A DNA stretch of 64,000 bases. It comes from Primulina eburnea (taxonomy: Eukaryota > Streptophyta > Magnoliopsida > Lamiales > Gesneriaceae). Positions 22,517 through 32,625 of this stretch are shown here, one piece after another. Where the stretch lies: NCBI RefSeq assembly GCF_022965805.1, contig NC_133114.1:11304261-11368260 (forward strand), read 5' to 3'. Position 1 is the first letter of the stretch, and each line of letters opens with the position of its first letter. The translations under genes were made by a program, and so were the position numbers. The notes beneath the pieces were generated by a model. The model did not search any database, was not told where the DNA came from, and saw nothing but the letters and a program-made list of their open reading frames with translations.

Positions 22517-23296
22517 GGCTGCGTTTGGTTGGAAGGATAGGATAAACTAATGATTAGTATGTAAATGATAAAGAAAATGATTGTGATAGAATTGTAATAT
22601 ATGATGTAAAATAATATTATGTTTGGTAAGATTTTTAAGTGTCGCGAAGGTGGCGGCTGGTGGCTGGCGGATCGGAAAAGGTCAGCTTACCGACGGATTG
22701 TCACAAACCGTCGCTCATAGCGACCGTTTTTGAGAAAACAATCCGTCGCTAATAGCGACGGTTTTTGAGAAACCGTCGCCGATCTTGTTTTGAATTATTT
22801 TAATTACTAAAAATTAGACATTTAGCGACGTTTTTTAAACACACCGTCGCTAATTGCGACGTTGTATAAACAAACCGTCGCTAATAGCGACGGTGTTTTG
22901 ACAAACCTTTCTACACAAACCGTCGCTAATAGCGACGGTTTTTTGACAAACCGTCGCTAACCGCAGTCGGCCGGTGTTCACCTGTTGTCGGCAGTTCGTC
23001 GCTGGTCGGCCGGTGCTCGCCGCGGTCGGCGGTCCGTCTGTGGTTGGCCGGTGGCGGTCGGTGGCGGGAAATGGTGGTGAGTTTGAATTTAGGAGAAGGG
23101 TAAAATCGGAAAAAAAGGAGGTATTAAGAGTGGGATAAATAATCCTAGGGGGTGAGGAGGTATTATTTTAACCTACCTAATATAACTTAATCATACCTAG
23201 GAGGGATAAGGTAGGTTTATTTAAAATTGAACCAAACACTTGATTGGGCCGGATATATTAGTCTATCACTCCTAATCCCTCGAACCAAACAGGGTG
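22517..23296. mobile_element. PIF/Harbinger-like MITE, TSD TTA
   Basis: 780 bp with imperfect terminal inverted repeats: GGCTGCGTTTGGTTGGAAGG at the left, and the reverse complement of the right end reads CACCCTGTTTGGTTCGAGGG. Both are flanked by TTA (22514-22516 and 23297-23299), the 3-bp target typical of PIF/Harbinger. There is no transposase. The centre is GC-rich and carries a GCGACGG/CCGTCGC array. The outer parts are AT-rich with CCTAGG-type repeats. Confidence 0.75.
22690..22965. repeat. CCGTCGC/GCGACGG inverted-repeat array inside the MITE
   Basis: About ten alternating copies of CCGTCGCTA and TAGCGACGG, several facing each other with a 1-nt loop (arms ACCGTCGCTA and TAGCGACGGT). 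They are separated by short T/A-rich linkers such as TTTTTGAGAAA and TTTTGACAAA. A GC-rich CGGCCGGTG stretch follows to about 23060. The same core occurs in the CACTA element at 44383-45245. Confidence 0.75.
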
Positions 23297-23442
23297 TTAG
23301 TTAATAAATCAATAGTGAGAATTACTTGATAAAATTGTTACCATTTTATTTTGAAACTAAGATAAACTATAATACGTTGGTAGAAGTGTGGTATATGTAT
23401 TGCGATAACAGTGGAGATAGCTTTGGTTGGTTGTGAAGTGAA

Positions 23443-24224
23443 TGACTCCTCTTCTTTCTGGATTCCTACCTCAAACCATAGGCTTTAAGATCAGCAAACA
23501 AGTCGTGCAGCTCGAGTTTGTTGAGATCCTTGGACTCTGTGATAGCCACCGTCTTTCGGTTCAATTATCTGGAAAGCGCTCTCACGACCTTCAAAGCAAT
23601 TTCACGGTTAGAATATTCTTTATAAAGAGAAGTTAGTTCAATAATGATTTTACTAAACCATTTATCAAAATCATTAAGAGTCTCGTCGGGCTTCATATTG
23701 GCATTTATCGAACTTCTAGATTGCTTCAGTCAGCTTTTTCTCCTTGGTTTAGTCATTGCTCTAGCAGATTTGGGTCAGCTTCTCTCAGATCTAATTGGCT
23801 ATTGAACAACTCTTTATCTTGCTGGACATGTTCTTGTCTGGGGTCTTGTATAGGATGTCATTGGCTATGTCAAGTTTTCTTTCTTCATGTCATGTCATTC
23901 ACTTCACAACCAACTAAAGCACTAACCATCAAGTTTGACAGTCAAGTGTTTCTTTCTTCATGTCATAAGCAATACACTCTGACAGATGTTTCTCAACCAT
24001 ATGTGGAGCACCACCATATACCATAACTATTGTATTGGCTTTGAGTATCTTCATTGGACCGTCAGTGATGACATGCCGTATGTCATCATCCCGAGCAACT
24101 ATATATACATACATACGTATTTTCCATTCGTCACAATCTTCTTTGAAAAATATAGGAAATTTGTTAAACGATGCCATTTAAAATATAGTTATCAGAGTTA
24201 AGGAAAACCTTTTCTGATACCACT
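23443..24224 (-). pseudogene. Ty1/copia gag remnant
   Basis: The - strand from 24177 encodes MASFNKFPIFFKEDCDEWK, the copia gag (UBN2-type) start, and continues toward the left through FDKWFSKIIIELTSL-type sequence near 23650 that is typical of the same domain. The frame is broken several times. The left part is rearranged: a templated-looking filler with an inverted copy of flanking sequence lies near 23893-23960. It belongs with the PBS and LTR to its right. The left end is lost near 23443. Confidence 0.65.
24213..24222 (-). other. Primer-binding site of the copia remnant
   Basis: The + strand TCTGATACCA is the complement of the tRNA-Met type PBS, 2 bp from the LTR edge TGTAGG at 24225. 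Confidence 0.7.
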
Positions 24225-25418
24225 TGTAGGAAATGGGTTAGAGTTTAGAGGGAAGTGAAATTTTTTTAAAAAAATTTTCTTGATTTCAAACCATTTTTAA
24301 CATTTTTCAGGTTGTTAAGATATATTCTTGAACGGCTATACTTGCTGGACTACTAACAAGTATAAGTGCAAAACGATCCGGCTTGACGAATGATGAACTA
24401 TATTTAACAGTTTAATAATAAACGGCTTGAAATATAGTTTGCAAGAAAGTAAGTGAGTAATGAAATAACACAAGTGTTTTATAGATTTTTGGAGATTTAT
24501 GTCGCCCATGCTTCCATTTATGAATTTTTCCATTATAAGACTTTGGTTTTACTATGTTTTGTAACAACCCTCTTCAGACATGACTTATCATCACCTTACT
24601 GAAACTCTTAGTGATCACATCATAACTTTAGATGTTTAAGAACCCTCGGTTCATTAGATAACAAAACAATAACTCAACGGTCAGTTTGACAACTTGAGTT
24701 GTTGGCTAGCACAGATTGATTGTTGATGATCTAATAAGTTCTGATAAGCGTGTACTTGAATGAGCAGCTTGAAAACGGAAGATTAGTTGCAATTGAAATC
24801 TTGAAATACAGGCTTGAGAGAAATTCTTTGATGGATTCCATATTCTTTTTCTCTTCATAGTTCTACATATTTATAGTTGAAAAGCTCTAACGGTCGGATT
24901 TGCTTTTCAACAGTAAAATGTACTATCACCTGACAAAATGGACATGTAACTTTCATTCGTCGTATGTATTATTAAATGCTCATTTAATGTTCCTTGTGCT
25001 TTTGCGACTTTGAGCTTTTGCTTTTCTTAAATCTAACACATGATGTCCGAATCATGTATATTTTTATCATTCGGGAGTTGGAATGATATTGGCAGCTATT
25101 GAACGGCTTGAATTCAATATCCTATTTGAATTAACTCATATATGACCGGTGGTAGTGTGGCTTGACTTTCAACGGTTTGAGATCTTGGACAACTGATCAG
25201 TTTTGATAGAAGATATATTGTAGCTTGCGTTCAGACAATCTTCGTCTTGACTTTCTTGCCAGAACAGTTTGAACTTATATATCTCTTGTCTGAATGGCTT
25301 GAACTGGTGCAGTGGTAAGAAAACTGAAATTATATTTAAAGAGCTGATGGACCTTAAACAGCTCGATGTTGTTATTTGCCTATCACCGAAACTTAAGGTA
25401 CTTAGAAATATTTTAACA
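24225..25418 (-). repeat. 5' LTR of the copia remnant
   Basis: About 1194 bp. The left edge is TGTAGGAAAT, set by the adjacent PBS. The right edge is placed at TTTTAACA, which on the - strand gives a TGTTAAAA start. At that point the flanking old gypsy gag frame on the - strand (SLEFLAMPL) breaks off. The following agggg (25419-25423) would be the target duplication. No second LTR is in the window. The right edge is inferred. Confidence 0.55.
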
Positions 25419-25870
25419 AGGGGCATAGCAAGAAACTCTAAACTGCATAAAAGTAATGTACTAGCGATAACCATCTCATTCTCAGGCTCTGAATGCTTTT
25501 GATTAAGCGCAAACACTTGGCCTTAGGCCCGAGGACGTTGCTGAGATTCTCCATGCTGTGAACAATTGTTCCTCTGCTTGACAGATTCCTCAAATTTTCT
25601 GCCTCTATAAGACCCTAACGTCGATAAATGTCCACTCTAATTCCACTCGGGACAATCCCTCTTCATGTAGACAAAACCGTCACAACTAAAAACAAGCTCA
25701 AGAAGCTCTACAAAAAAATATTAATTCTGGTGATTTCTCTCATAGTTTCCACACTGAAAACTTATTCTTTCCAAAGCGATAAACTCAAGTAGAATCAAAT
25801 GACGATGAAGAAGATGTCAGATTCTTGAAAGACTGACCCAATGGTCCCAAAGAACTAGAACCCATGCTAG
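25419..25870 (-). pseudogene. Decayed Ty3/gypsy gag C-terminus and protease start
   Basis: The - strand reads, from right to left, a Ser-rich linker (SSSSSFDST), a remnant zinc knuckle (YMKRDCPE near 25660-25690), and then FALNQKHSEPENEMVIAST near 25450-25515, the usual approach to the protease of plant gypsy elements. Many stops and shifts are present, so it is an old copy. It is interrupted by the copia LTR at 25418. Confidence 0.5.
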
Positions 25871-26139
25871 ATTGGAGGACTTTCCTTCTCGCAATACTAA
25901 CCTCTGCATGCCCACATCGGTTCACCAGTTCTTCCTACAAAATGGAATTATAATTGATAGAAACCCGATCAAATATATCTTGATTCAAACCATTCAGAGA
26001 CATGGGGTACTTAGCTTCAAATTTTTCGCTGATATGTGCGCGCATACTGCAAAATTTCAACGAACTGTCACCAGAAATTCAATACAACATCACCACGAAA
26101 TTCAATAAATCTATAAAGCATATTGAAAATTAAAGATAG
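25871..26139. other. No gene recognised between gypsy remnant and hAT relic
   Basis: AT-rich sequence with no coding or terminal-repeat signal I can name. It may be further decayed gag sequence. Confidence 0.3.
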
Positions 26140-27486
26140 AAACATGGTTCAAGTAGGATAGGTAATACCAGAAAATTTTTCGGTTGCTTCTTTAAAAATT
26201 TCTATCAACGAAACACATTTACTCAAAATATTTCAATTATCATCTGTCAACATTAAAGACTCTACAGAAATATTATTGTAATATGGAGTTACTAAATCTT
26301 GAAAATGTAACAAAGTGTGAAGCAAATGATATAAAGAATTCCATCTAGTTTCAACAGGAAGAGGAATTTTTTTAAATTTAATCCCATTTGTTTCGATTAG
26401 TGTTTTCCAATCACGTCCATGTTTTCTTTCACGCAATAATTTTCCGCATACTTTGAATTTTTCTACTACAATAGCCATTTGTTCATCACATGTACATTTT
26501 ACACATAAGTTAATAATATGACATGCACATCTAACATGAAGCAAATTACCATCTAAAATTGGTTTTAATGAATCTTTAAGATATTTAATCGCAATAGTAT
26601 TTGCGCTAGCATTATCTAATGTGATCGACATTATTTTATTTTGTATCTCATAAATCTTAACAACATTTAACACATATCTAGCTATAGTGTATGCGTTGTG
26701 TGTTGATTCTAAATGATCTAACGCTAAAATTCTTTTTTGCAATAGCCCAAGTTTCATCTATCCAATAACATGTAACAACAAGATAAGATTCATATTTAAA
26801 ATTAGTCCAAATGTCAGTTGTTAAATTAACTCTATAAGAAATATTTGAAAGATGTGATATTAGTATTTCATTATATTCCTTATACATATCAAAACAATAT
26901 TTCTTAAGTATGTGTCTAGAAATATTATGAAATCATGTTGAATAGTACGAGTAAATTCAACAACATCTTCTTGTTCAGCTATTATAAAAGGTTGACAATA
27001 TTTCGTAACAAATTTAACGATAGATTTCCGAGATATTTCTTTTGTAATCGTGAAAGTTTTACCAGATGAAAGATTAATTTTTTGTTGAGATGTTTCTCTA
27101 CCGAATGATTGTAGAGTATCAAGGTCAAGCTTATGTACCTTGACTAAATGTTTTTTCAAAGTGTCAATGCTACCGGAACCACCACTTGTTTTATAAGTAT
27201 ATCTATTTGTGCAAATTTTACACACAGCAAAAGATTCGTTTGTACCAGGTTTTTTTTTTCAATGTCAAAGTGATCCCAAATTTTGCTTCGCTTTGGTCGA
27301 CCCGTCGTTGTGCTCGTCAAAATGTTGCTTCCTCCGCCGGACGATGATGATCGAAAATTCCCACCACCTTCGTTCGGAAGTTCCGCAACATGTTCTTCCT
27401 CGTGATTGGGTTCAAAGTCTTCAAAAATCGGGAATATAGGCAAAATCTTCACCAAAATCTGAATTGCGGTTTGAAGACGACGTCAT
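26140..27486 (-). pseudogene. hAT-family transposase pseudogene
   Basis: The first ATG is at 27486-27484. The N-terminal part holds a BED-type zinc finger (CX2C, then HX4H in HLVKVH) near 27125-27215. The middle part has NLTTDIWTN near 26810. The RNase H-like core has ITLDNASAN near 26620, RCACHIINLCVK near 26510-26540 and ETRWNSLYHLL near 26325-26350, all typical hAT landmarks. At least three frameshifts split it. The C-terminal dimerisation region is missing, so the element is truncated at its left (3') end. hAT transposases act in the nucleus by cut-and-paste. Confidence 0.75.
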
Positions 27487-28125
27487 TGAAAATATATTTT
27501 ATAAATATGTATAATGAATAAGGGCATTCACATTCGTTACCGTTATAACACTCACCACCTCAGTAAAAATTGTAGGATCCACATGCCACATACACATTAT
27601 ATTAACACATCTATTCTACCACATTTATTTTAACATTAACATTCATTATTTGTAGGTCCGTTATGTCCACTCATTCATCTTATTCTTATTTTACATTACA
27701 TATATTCAATTTCAAATTATTTACAAAATTTAAATTATTATTATTTTATATAAATAATAATATGTTTTTATGATAATATGTTTTTATTAATATTTTTAAA
27801 TTACATAATTTTTATTTAATTGTTAAAATACATTATTATATTATCAACATTTTATTTATTTTTTATTACTTTTTTAGTCCACGGATATAATATTTATGAT
27901 TTTTTTTCGTTTTTAGTTTTTATTTTTAAAAAGTTCGAACCTAAACCTGATCCGATCCTAACTTGATCGGTTTTTTAATTGAACCGATCGACTCTATTTA
28001 TATGCGGTTTTGGATCGGTTCTATAACCGGTTCGGGCAAACCGGATCCGGTTCCGGTTCTTCGGATAGTCCCGGTGGGTTCCCGATTGAACTGACCCAAT
28101 AAGCATGCCTAGCTCTAGCTCTGAT
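27487..28125 (-). mobile_element. 5' non-coding end of the hAT relic
   Basis: AT-rich leader followed by repeated CCGGTTC/GAACCGG words (27960-28085) and an outer edge near CATGCCTAGCTCTAG (28104-28118), which would be the terminus on the - strand. No matching opposite end or 8-bp duplication was found, so the exact terminus is a guess. Confidence 0.45.
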
Positions 28126-28159
28126 GTACCAGCCCATTACCTTTTCCCGCCACAATCTA
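28126..28159 (+). other. Original RAD9 upstream flank, now separated from the gene
   Basis: Short host segment ending in the target duplication ATCTA (28155-28159). Before the insertion of element G it was continuous with 35794 onward, so it probably belonged to the RAD9 promoter or 5' leader. Confidence 0.6.
28155..28159. repeat. Target-site duplication of element G (left), atcta
   Basis: ATCTA directly precedes the left LTR. The identical 5 bp follow the right LTR at 35789-35793. Confidence 0.9.
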
Positions 28160-28740
28160 TGAAACGTCCCATGTTCTTGCGTTTAAAATGTACTAGAAAT
28201 TTTTTTTTTTTTTAAATTTCGGTCCTTGTAAAAATATTTTAATAAAATATTTTTGTCCATGACCTCGAACATTCGCTAGCTAGCATTTAAAAATCAATTG
28301 CAAACGTCATAAAATAAAATAATCGCATGAGTTACCAAACCTAGAAAGCAATAATCGTGAAACGTATTTTCCTCTCCAAAACCACTCTAAAGCATAAATA
28401 AATGGTTTTAAAAATCTTTTAACGTAAAAACGTAATCATGATCGTGAGTGCGGAAAAAGTAGAAGCGCTGGTCCTCGGGTTGTGTGCACCTTCAGTCCAG
28501 TCATCTCATGCGTCAAGCCCTCCCTCAACCTCACCTGCATCCATCACACCTAGTGAGTCTAAAGACTCAATACACCAAATCTTTTTAACGAGTAACAGAT
28601 ATAAAATCACATGCAACAGTGAAAATACTTGTACTTAAAATATCATTTCATGAAAATGCATAAACTTGAGCATGAAAATTTTCGTAAATATTTTCATGAT
28701 ACATAACATGAACCTGAACCTTTACCTTTTCCTCAATCAT

Positions 28741-28790
28741 AACATGATATAATAACATGACGTGATAACATGACGTGATTCTTTTCATGA
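28741..28790. repeat. 13-bp unit ATAACATGACGTG, two copies here, one in the other LTR
   Basis: The left LTR reads the unit twice (about 28752-28778). The right LTR has a single copy near 33218. This unit accounts for the LTR length difference. Confidence 0.8.
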
Positions 28791-28846
28791 TCATAACATT
28801 ATCTTTCTCTTGATTGAATTCAGATCGTTAATTGTGACTTTCTGAC

Positions 28847-29100
28847 GTGACATGACATGACATGACGATGGTACCATCTACATGAAACCACAGTACTGGG
28901 CGGCGGGGACATCAGCGACACAAGATCGTCAACTGAGCTTTGGCCTATTCTTGATCGTAACCTCAAATCCTCAATTCCTGACATGACATGACATGACGAT
29001 GGTACCATCTACATGAAACCACAGTACTGGGCGGCGGGGACATCAGCGACACAAGATCGTCAACTGAGCCTTGGCCTATTCTTGATCATAACCTCAAATC
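28847..29100. repeat. 131-bp tandem duplication in LTR G
   Basis: The block starting GACGATGGTACCATCT is at 28864 and again at 28995, period 131 bp, about 1.9 copies, with the GGGCGGCGGGGACATCAG segment in each. The right LTR has the same structure at 33317 and 33448. Each block is preceded by short CATGA repeats. Confidence 0.85.
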
Positions 29101-29766
29101 CTCGTAGTCACAATTACTTCACCTTCATCAATATTTTCATGTTTTCATCACCTTATAAAATCATGCATGAATGTATTTTCTTTTGAAACCAAGCGTGCAC
29201 CATGTATTTTAAATGTCAATTTTAATCATAAAATTTCATGGACATTTAAAATAAATCATAAATAAATCATGAACATTTCATAAACATTTGAACATGAACA
29301 TAATATCATAAAAACAGCATTTAGGGCACTGCCATGACCTTTACTAATTTTGGGTGTAAAAAGACCGTTTTACACCTAATCGTGACATTTTTACGTTTCT
29401 GATTTTTTTCTTGATTTCTTGACTTCAACATGTCCTGAATAGTTATTTAAGCTTACATGAATTTACTCATATTTTTATTTAGCTTAAATCGAGGACTTTT
29501 TAATTTAATCTTGAAACGTGACGTATTAATGCGTTTAAATCTCGAATTAAACCAAACCTTAGCATAAAATTCCCAAATTAGAAATTTGGACTTATAATAA
29601 TTATTTAAGCTTAAATATAATTTTTCATAATTTTATCAAGCGTAAAACTAGGCGTTTCAATTAACTTGTTAATTAGCGTTTCGTGCGGCGATTAAATCCC
29701 GAAAAATACCAAACTTTAATATAAAATTCCTAAATTCTAAATTTAGTCTTTTTATATTATTCCAGC

Positions 29767-29775
29767 TTTTATATA
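29767..29775 (-). promoter_or_regulatory. TATA box of LTR G
   Basis: The - strand reads GTATATAAAAGC. It is conserved in the right LTR at 34220-34228, which is the copy that would start transcription of the element. Confidence 0.65.
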
Positions 29776-30164
29776 CCAGGACTCGACCCCCATGAACCAT
29801 TTTTCAATTTTTCTTTAATTAAAGCCCCTCATTTGACACCTAAACTTCAACCCCGAGCCAACTTTCGATTTTTCACGAGTTACCCCCGAACCATGCTGGT
29901 CCAAAACTTGCCCAACCTCCTAAGTTAACCTCTTGGGCCCTCAACCCACCGAGATACTAGGCCCAAAGCCAAAAACGAAGGTCCCCAATACACCTATGTG
30001 CTGGCCGAGAGTTTTCTTTTGCGTGGTGACTAATTTGTGAACCTATGGACCAAGCCCACACTCCAGCCCCTGAACCGACACCTTGAGCACTTAACTAGGA
30101 CCCTGAGGACTCGCCCTAAACCTGCCCAGGAGCCTTGGACCGAAGCTCCTTCCCTGCACGAAGT

Positions 30165-30254
30165 CTGCATCTCAAGATGCAGCTTCTCGGGTGGGAGTCC
30201 TTGCTTGCAAGGACTCCCCCCTGCCGTTCCAGACCGAGCCCTAGCTTGGCTAGG
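30165..30254. repeat. Cluster of three perfect hairpins in LTR G
   Basis: CTGCATCT/AGATGCAG (30165-30182, 8-bp stem, 2-nt loop); GGGAGTCCTTGC/GCAAGGACTCCC (30193-30218, 12-bp stem, 2-nt loop); CCTAGC/GCTAGG (30240-30254, 3-nt loop). In the right LTR (34618-34707) the only change lies in the last loop (TTG to ATG), leaving all stems intact. The cluster is about 390 bp upstream of the TATA box on the - strand. Confidence 0.8.
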
Positions 30255-31335
30255 ACTCTCCCCCTGACACCACCTGACCCTAGGCTAGCCGTGAACCTCA
30301 GCCCAGGCCAGCCCTCCTTTTAAATCATGGAACCCGTATCCTTAAAGTTCATGACAGCAAAACGGGTTTCCGAAGACAGCTTGCGGTGCAGCGTTTTGAG
30401 TGTGTTTAGGACTCTTTAAATTCGTGTAAAAACCTCTCTCGATCATGTTCTAACGTCATGGCAGCCCCTTGCATGCAAGAACAATTTATTAGATCCAAAA
30501 ATCATGAATTAACCACATGTAAGTGCATAAACTCGAAAGTTTCAGAAAGTTTCTTGATGATCTTTATGCATTCAATATTTAAACAATAATATGATATGAT
30601 GGATGAGAAAAGGAAGATTTAGGCGTGCCTTTGCGTCGTAAACGCACGAAATACCGACGACGACGAAGAACGGAAAGATCCGAGGCTAGTTTCCCTCAAA
30701 ACTTTGAAAGAAAAGTTGTTGCTTCTCACGGCCGAAGCCTGCTGTTACCGCCGAGGAAAGCTCTTGTTTTAGTAAATTTGAGCGGCGTGACAATTGTGTG
30801 CTTAGCTTAGGGTTTTTAATTCCTTTTTGTATACTAAACAAGTTTAATTAATAGGCTTGGGGCCTATTAACTCATAATTAAGCCCACTAGTGCAAGCTAG
30901 GCATTAATTAAACTCATAAATTTTAGAAAAGACGTTTTCATAAAGATATTTAGTGAATTAAATAGCCGGACTGCTTAAAAGATCGAATTTTAGTTGAAAA
31001 TCCAACACCGATAAAAATTTAGTCCCGGCATATTAAATCACTTCACAATTTCTTTGATTTCAAAAATATGAGAAAATTATCACCCTTAAATTAAATAATT
31101 AAAATTAATTATTTAATAAAACATTTTTCAGCCTTTGGTCTCCGCTCCTCGGTCGTCACTTGAATACCCTTTTGCAAATACAGTTTAATGCAACTATGCA
31201 GAAAATATATTTTAAATATGTCAAAATGCACCACATAAATAATTCGTGCGATAAAAACATTTAATTAAAATACAAGAGAATTTAATAATTGCATGCACAT
31301 GGTTTGCGTGAACTTTAAATTTTCGGGGCGTTACA

Positions 31336-31350
31336 ATCTCCCCCCCTTAA
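31336..31350 (-). other. Polypurine tract, element G
   Basis: A C-run on the + strand gives AAGGGGGGGAGAT on the - strand, directly before the 3' LTR start TGTAACGCCCCG. Confidence 0.85.
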
Positions 31351-32611
31351 ATTGAATTTCGTTCTCGAAATTCGCTTATCCTTAATAACCTAAAGTTTAG
31401 ACTTAGTTCTAGTGTCCCAAAAATCCACGCTTCCGCTGCGCTACTCTGATCAAATTTAAGTTCCAGAATGTTCTTACGTCCCCTTGATCCCAATTAATTT
31501 TACCTTCTAAATCCTTATTTTCAAATTGTAACTTAAAACGACCCAAATATTTAGTGTTATTACAATTACAACCTCGAATTTAGATTTTTCTTACGATTCC
31601 CAACATTAAAATTTGGATAACCAAACTTATCGTATACTATTTTCTTATTTTATACCCAAAATATTCATCAACTTATCAAATTTTCATCTTAAAATCCCAA
31701 ACGCATCCGATAACGCTTAAACTTTCAAGCCTAATATTGTTTCACCCTTACAAATCCTTGAAAAATTTCTTATAATGCTAAAACCAAGAAAACCCAAGTT
31801 TCCGAATATTCATAAAAGTCTAAATCCTCAAAATTCTTACCATATAACCCATTAATTTATCATTTATTGCTAAACTAGTTCCCAAATTTCTTAAAAATCT
31901 CAAAATTAATTCTTGATTTCCCCAAAAATTATCCTAATTGGTCCTTAATTTCGAAAATCTTACGATTAACCCATAAATTTTAGGCGTTCTTAATTTTCTT
32001 CTACAATTTCCCATAACATAGTTTTCGATAATTTTAAACTTAATTGTCCAAAAATAAATTTCCATAACCAATCTTACTTTTCATCAACTTAAAATCCCAA
32101 TTTATCTATTTTCTTATTCCCAAAGTCGTTGTAATCCTCGAGTAATTATTCCTTATGTCTAATTCCCAAAAATTAATTCAACTAATAACCATGAATCCTA
32201 AATATTTTCTTAGAAAATCTAAGATTCCCAAAGGCATTCATAATATTCACGATTAACTTATAGCCCAAAAATAGAACGTCGATACTAAAACCCAAAAATC
32301 AAAGTCGTCCAATTCCACAACAAACCAACATGCGTTAAAATAACATAATTTTTTCATTTCATAACGTAACACAAATAAAAAAATTCTAAAGCATATAAAT
32401 CATGTATCCTCATAGAGCTAATAAACATGTTACGTAAACATATAATTCATATATCCTCATAAACTTATTAAACATGTGACGTAAACAATTAATTCATGTA
32501 CTTATGCAGGTAATATCATGAAATCATATAAAGCATGTAAACTTACAAATTTGAGGCTTGACGACTGATCTTTCCGGCGCTGATGGTGGCACAACCCTTT
32601 ACAGGACCAAG
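31351..32611 (-). other. Non-coding internal domain of LARD G
   Basis: AT-rich, with many C/A-rich words such as CCCAAAAATT. No frame above about 60 codons and no gag or pol motif on either strand. The region next to the PPT keeps GAATTTCGTTCTCGAAATTC, a motif resembling the gag-pol end of chromoviruses (TTTCGAGGACGAAAT in A). It suggests derivation from such an element. Confidence 0.75.
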
Positions 32612-32623
32612 GCTCTGATACCA
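32612..32623 (-). other. Primer-binding site, element G
   Basis: The + strand GCTCTGATACCA is the complement of the tRNA-Met PBS, 2 bp from the right LTR. Confidence 0.9.
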
Positions 32624-32625
32624 AC

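Larger units (their letters stand above)
28160..31335 (-). repeat. Left (3') LTR of element G
   Basis: 3176 bp, + strand ends TGAAACGTCC and GGGGCGTTACA. It contains a 131-bp tandem duplication, a hairpin cluster, and a TATA box on the - strand. Small open frames at 28438-28638, 30037-30267 and 30625-30810 recur in the right LTR and carry no recognisable domain. Confidence 0.93.

Noticed and set aside
28438..30810. Open frames at 28438, 30037, 30135 and 30625 repeated at 32904, 34490, 34588 and 35078
   Set aside because: They are duplicated because they lie in the two LTRs of element G; no domain or codon pattern supports a gene.
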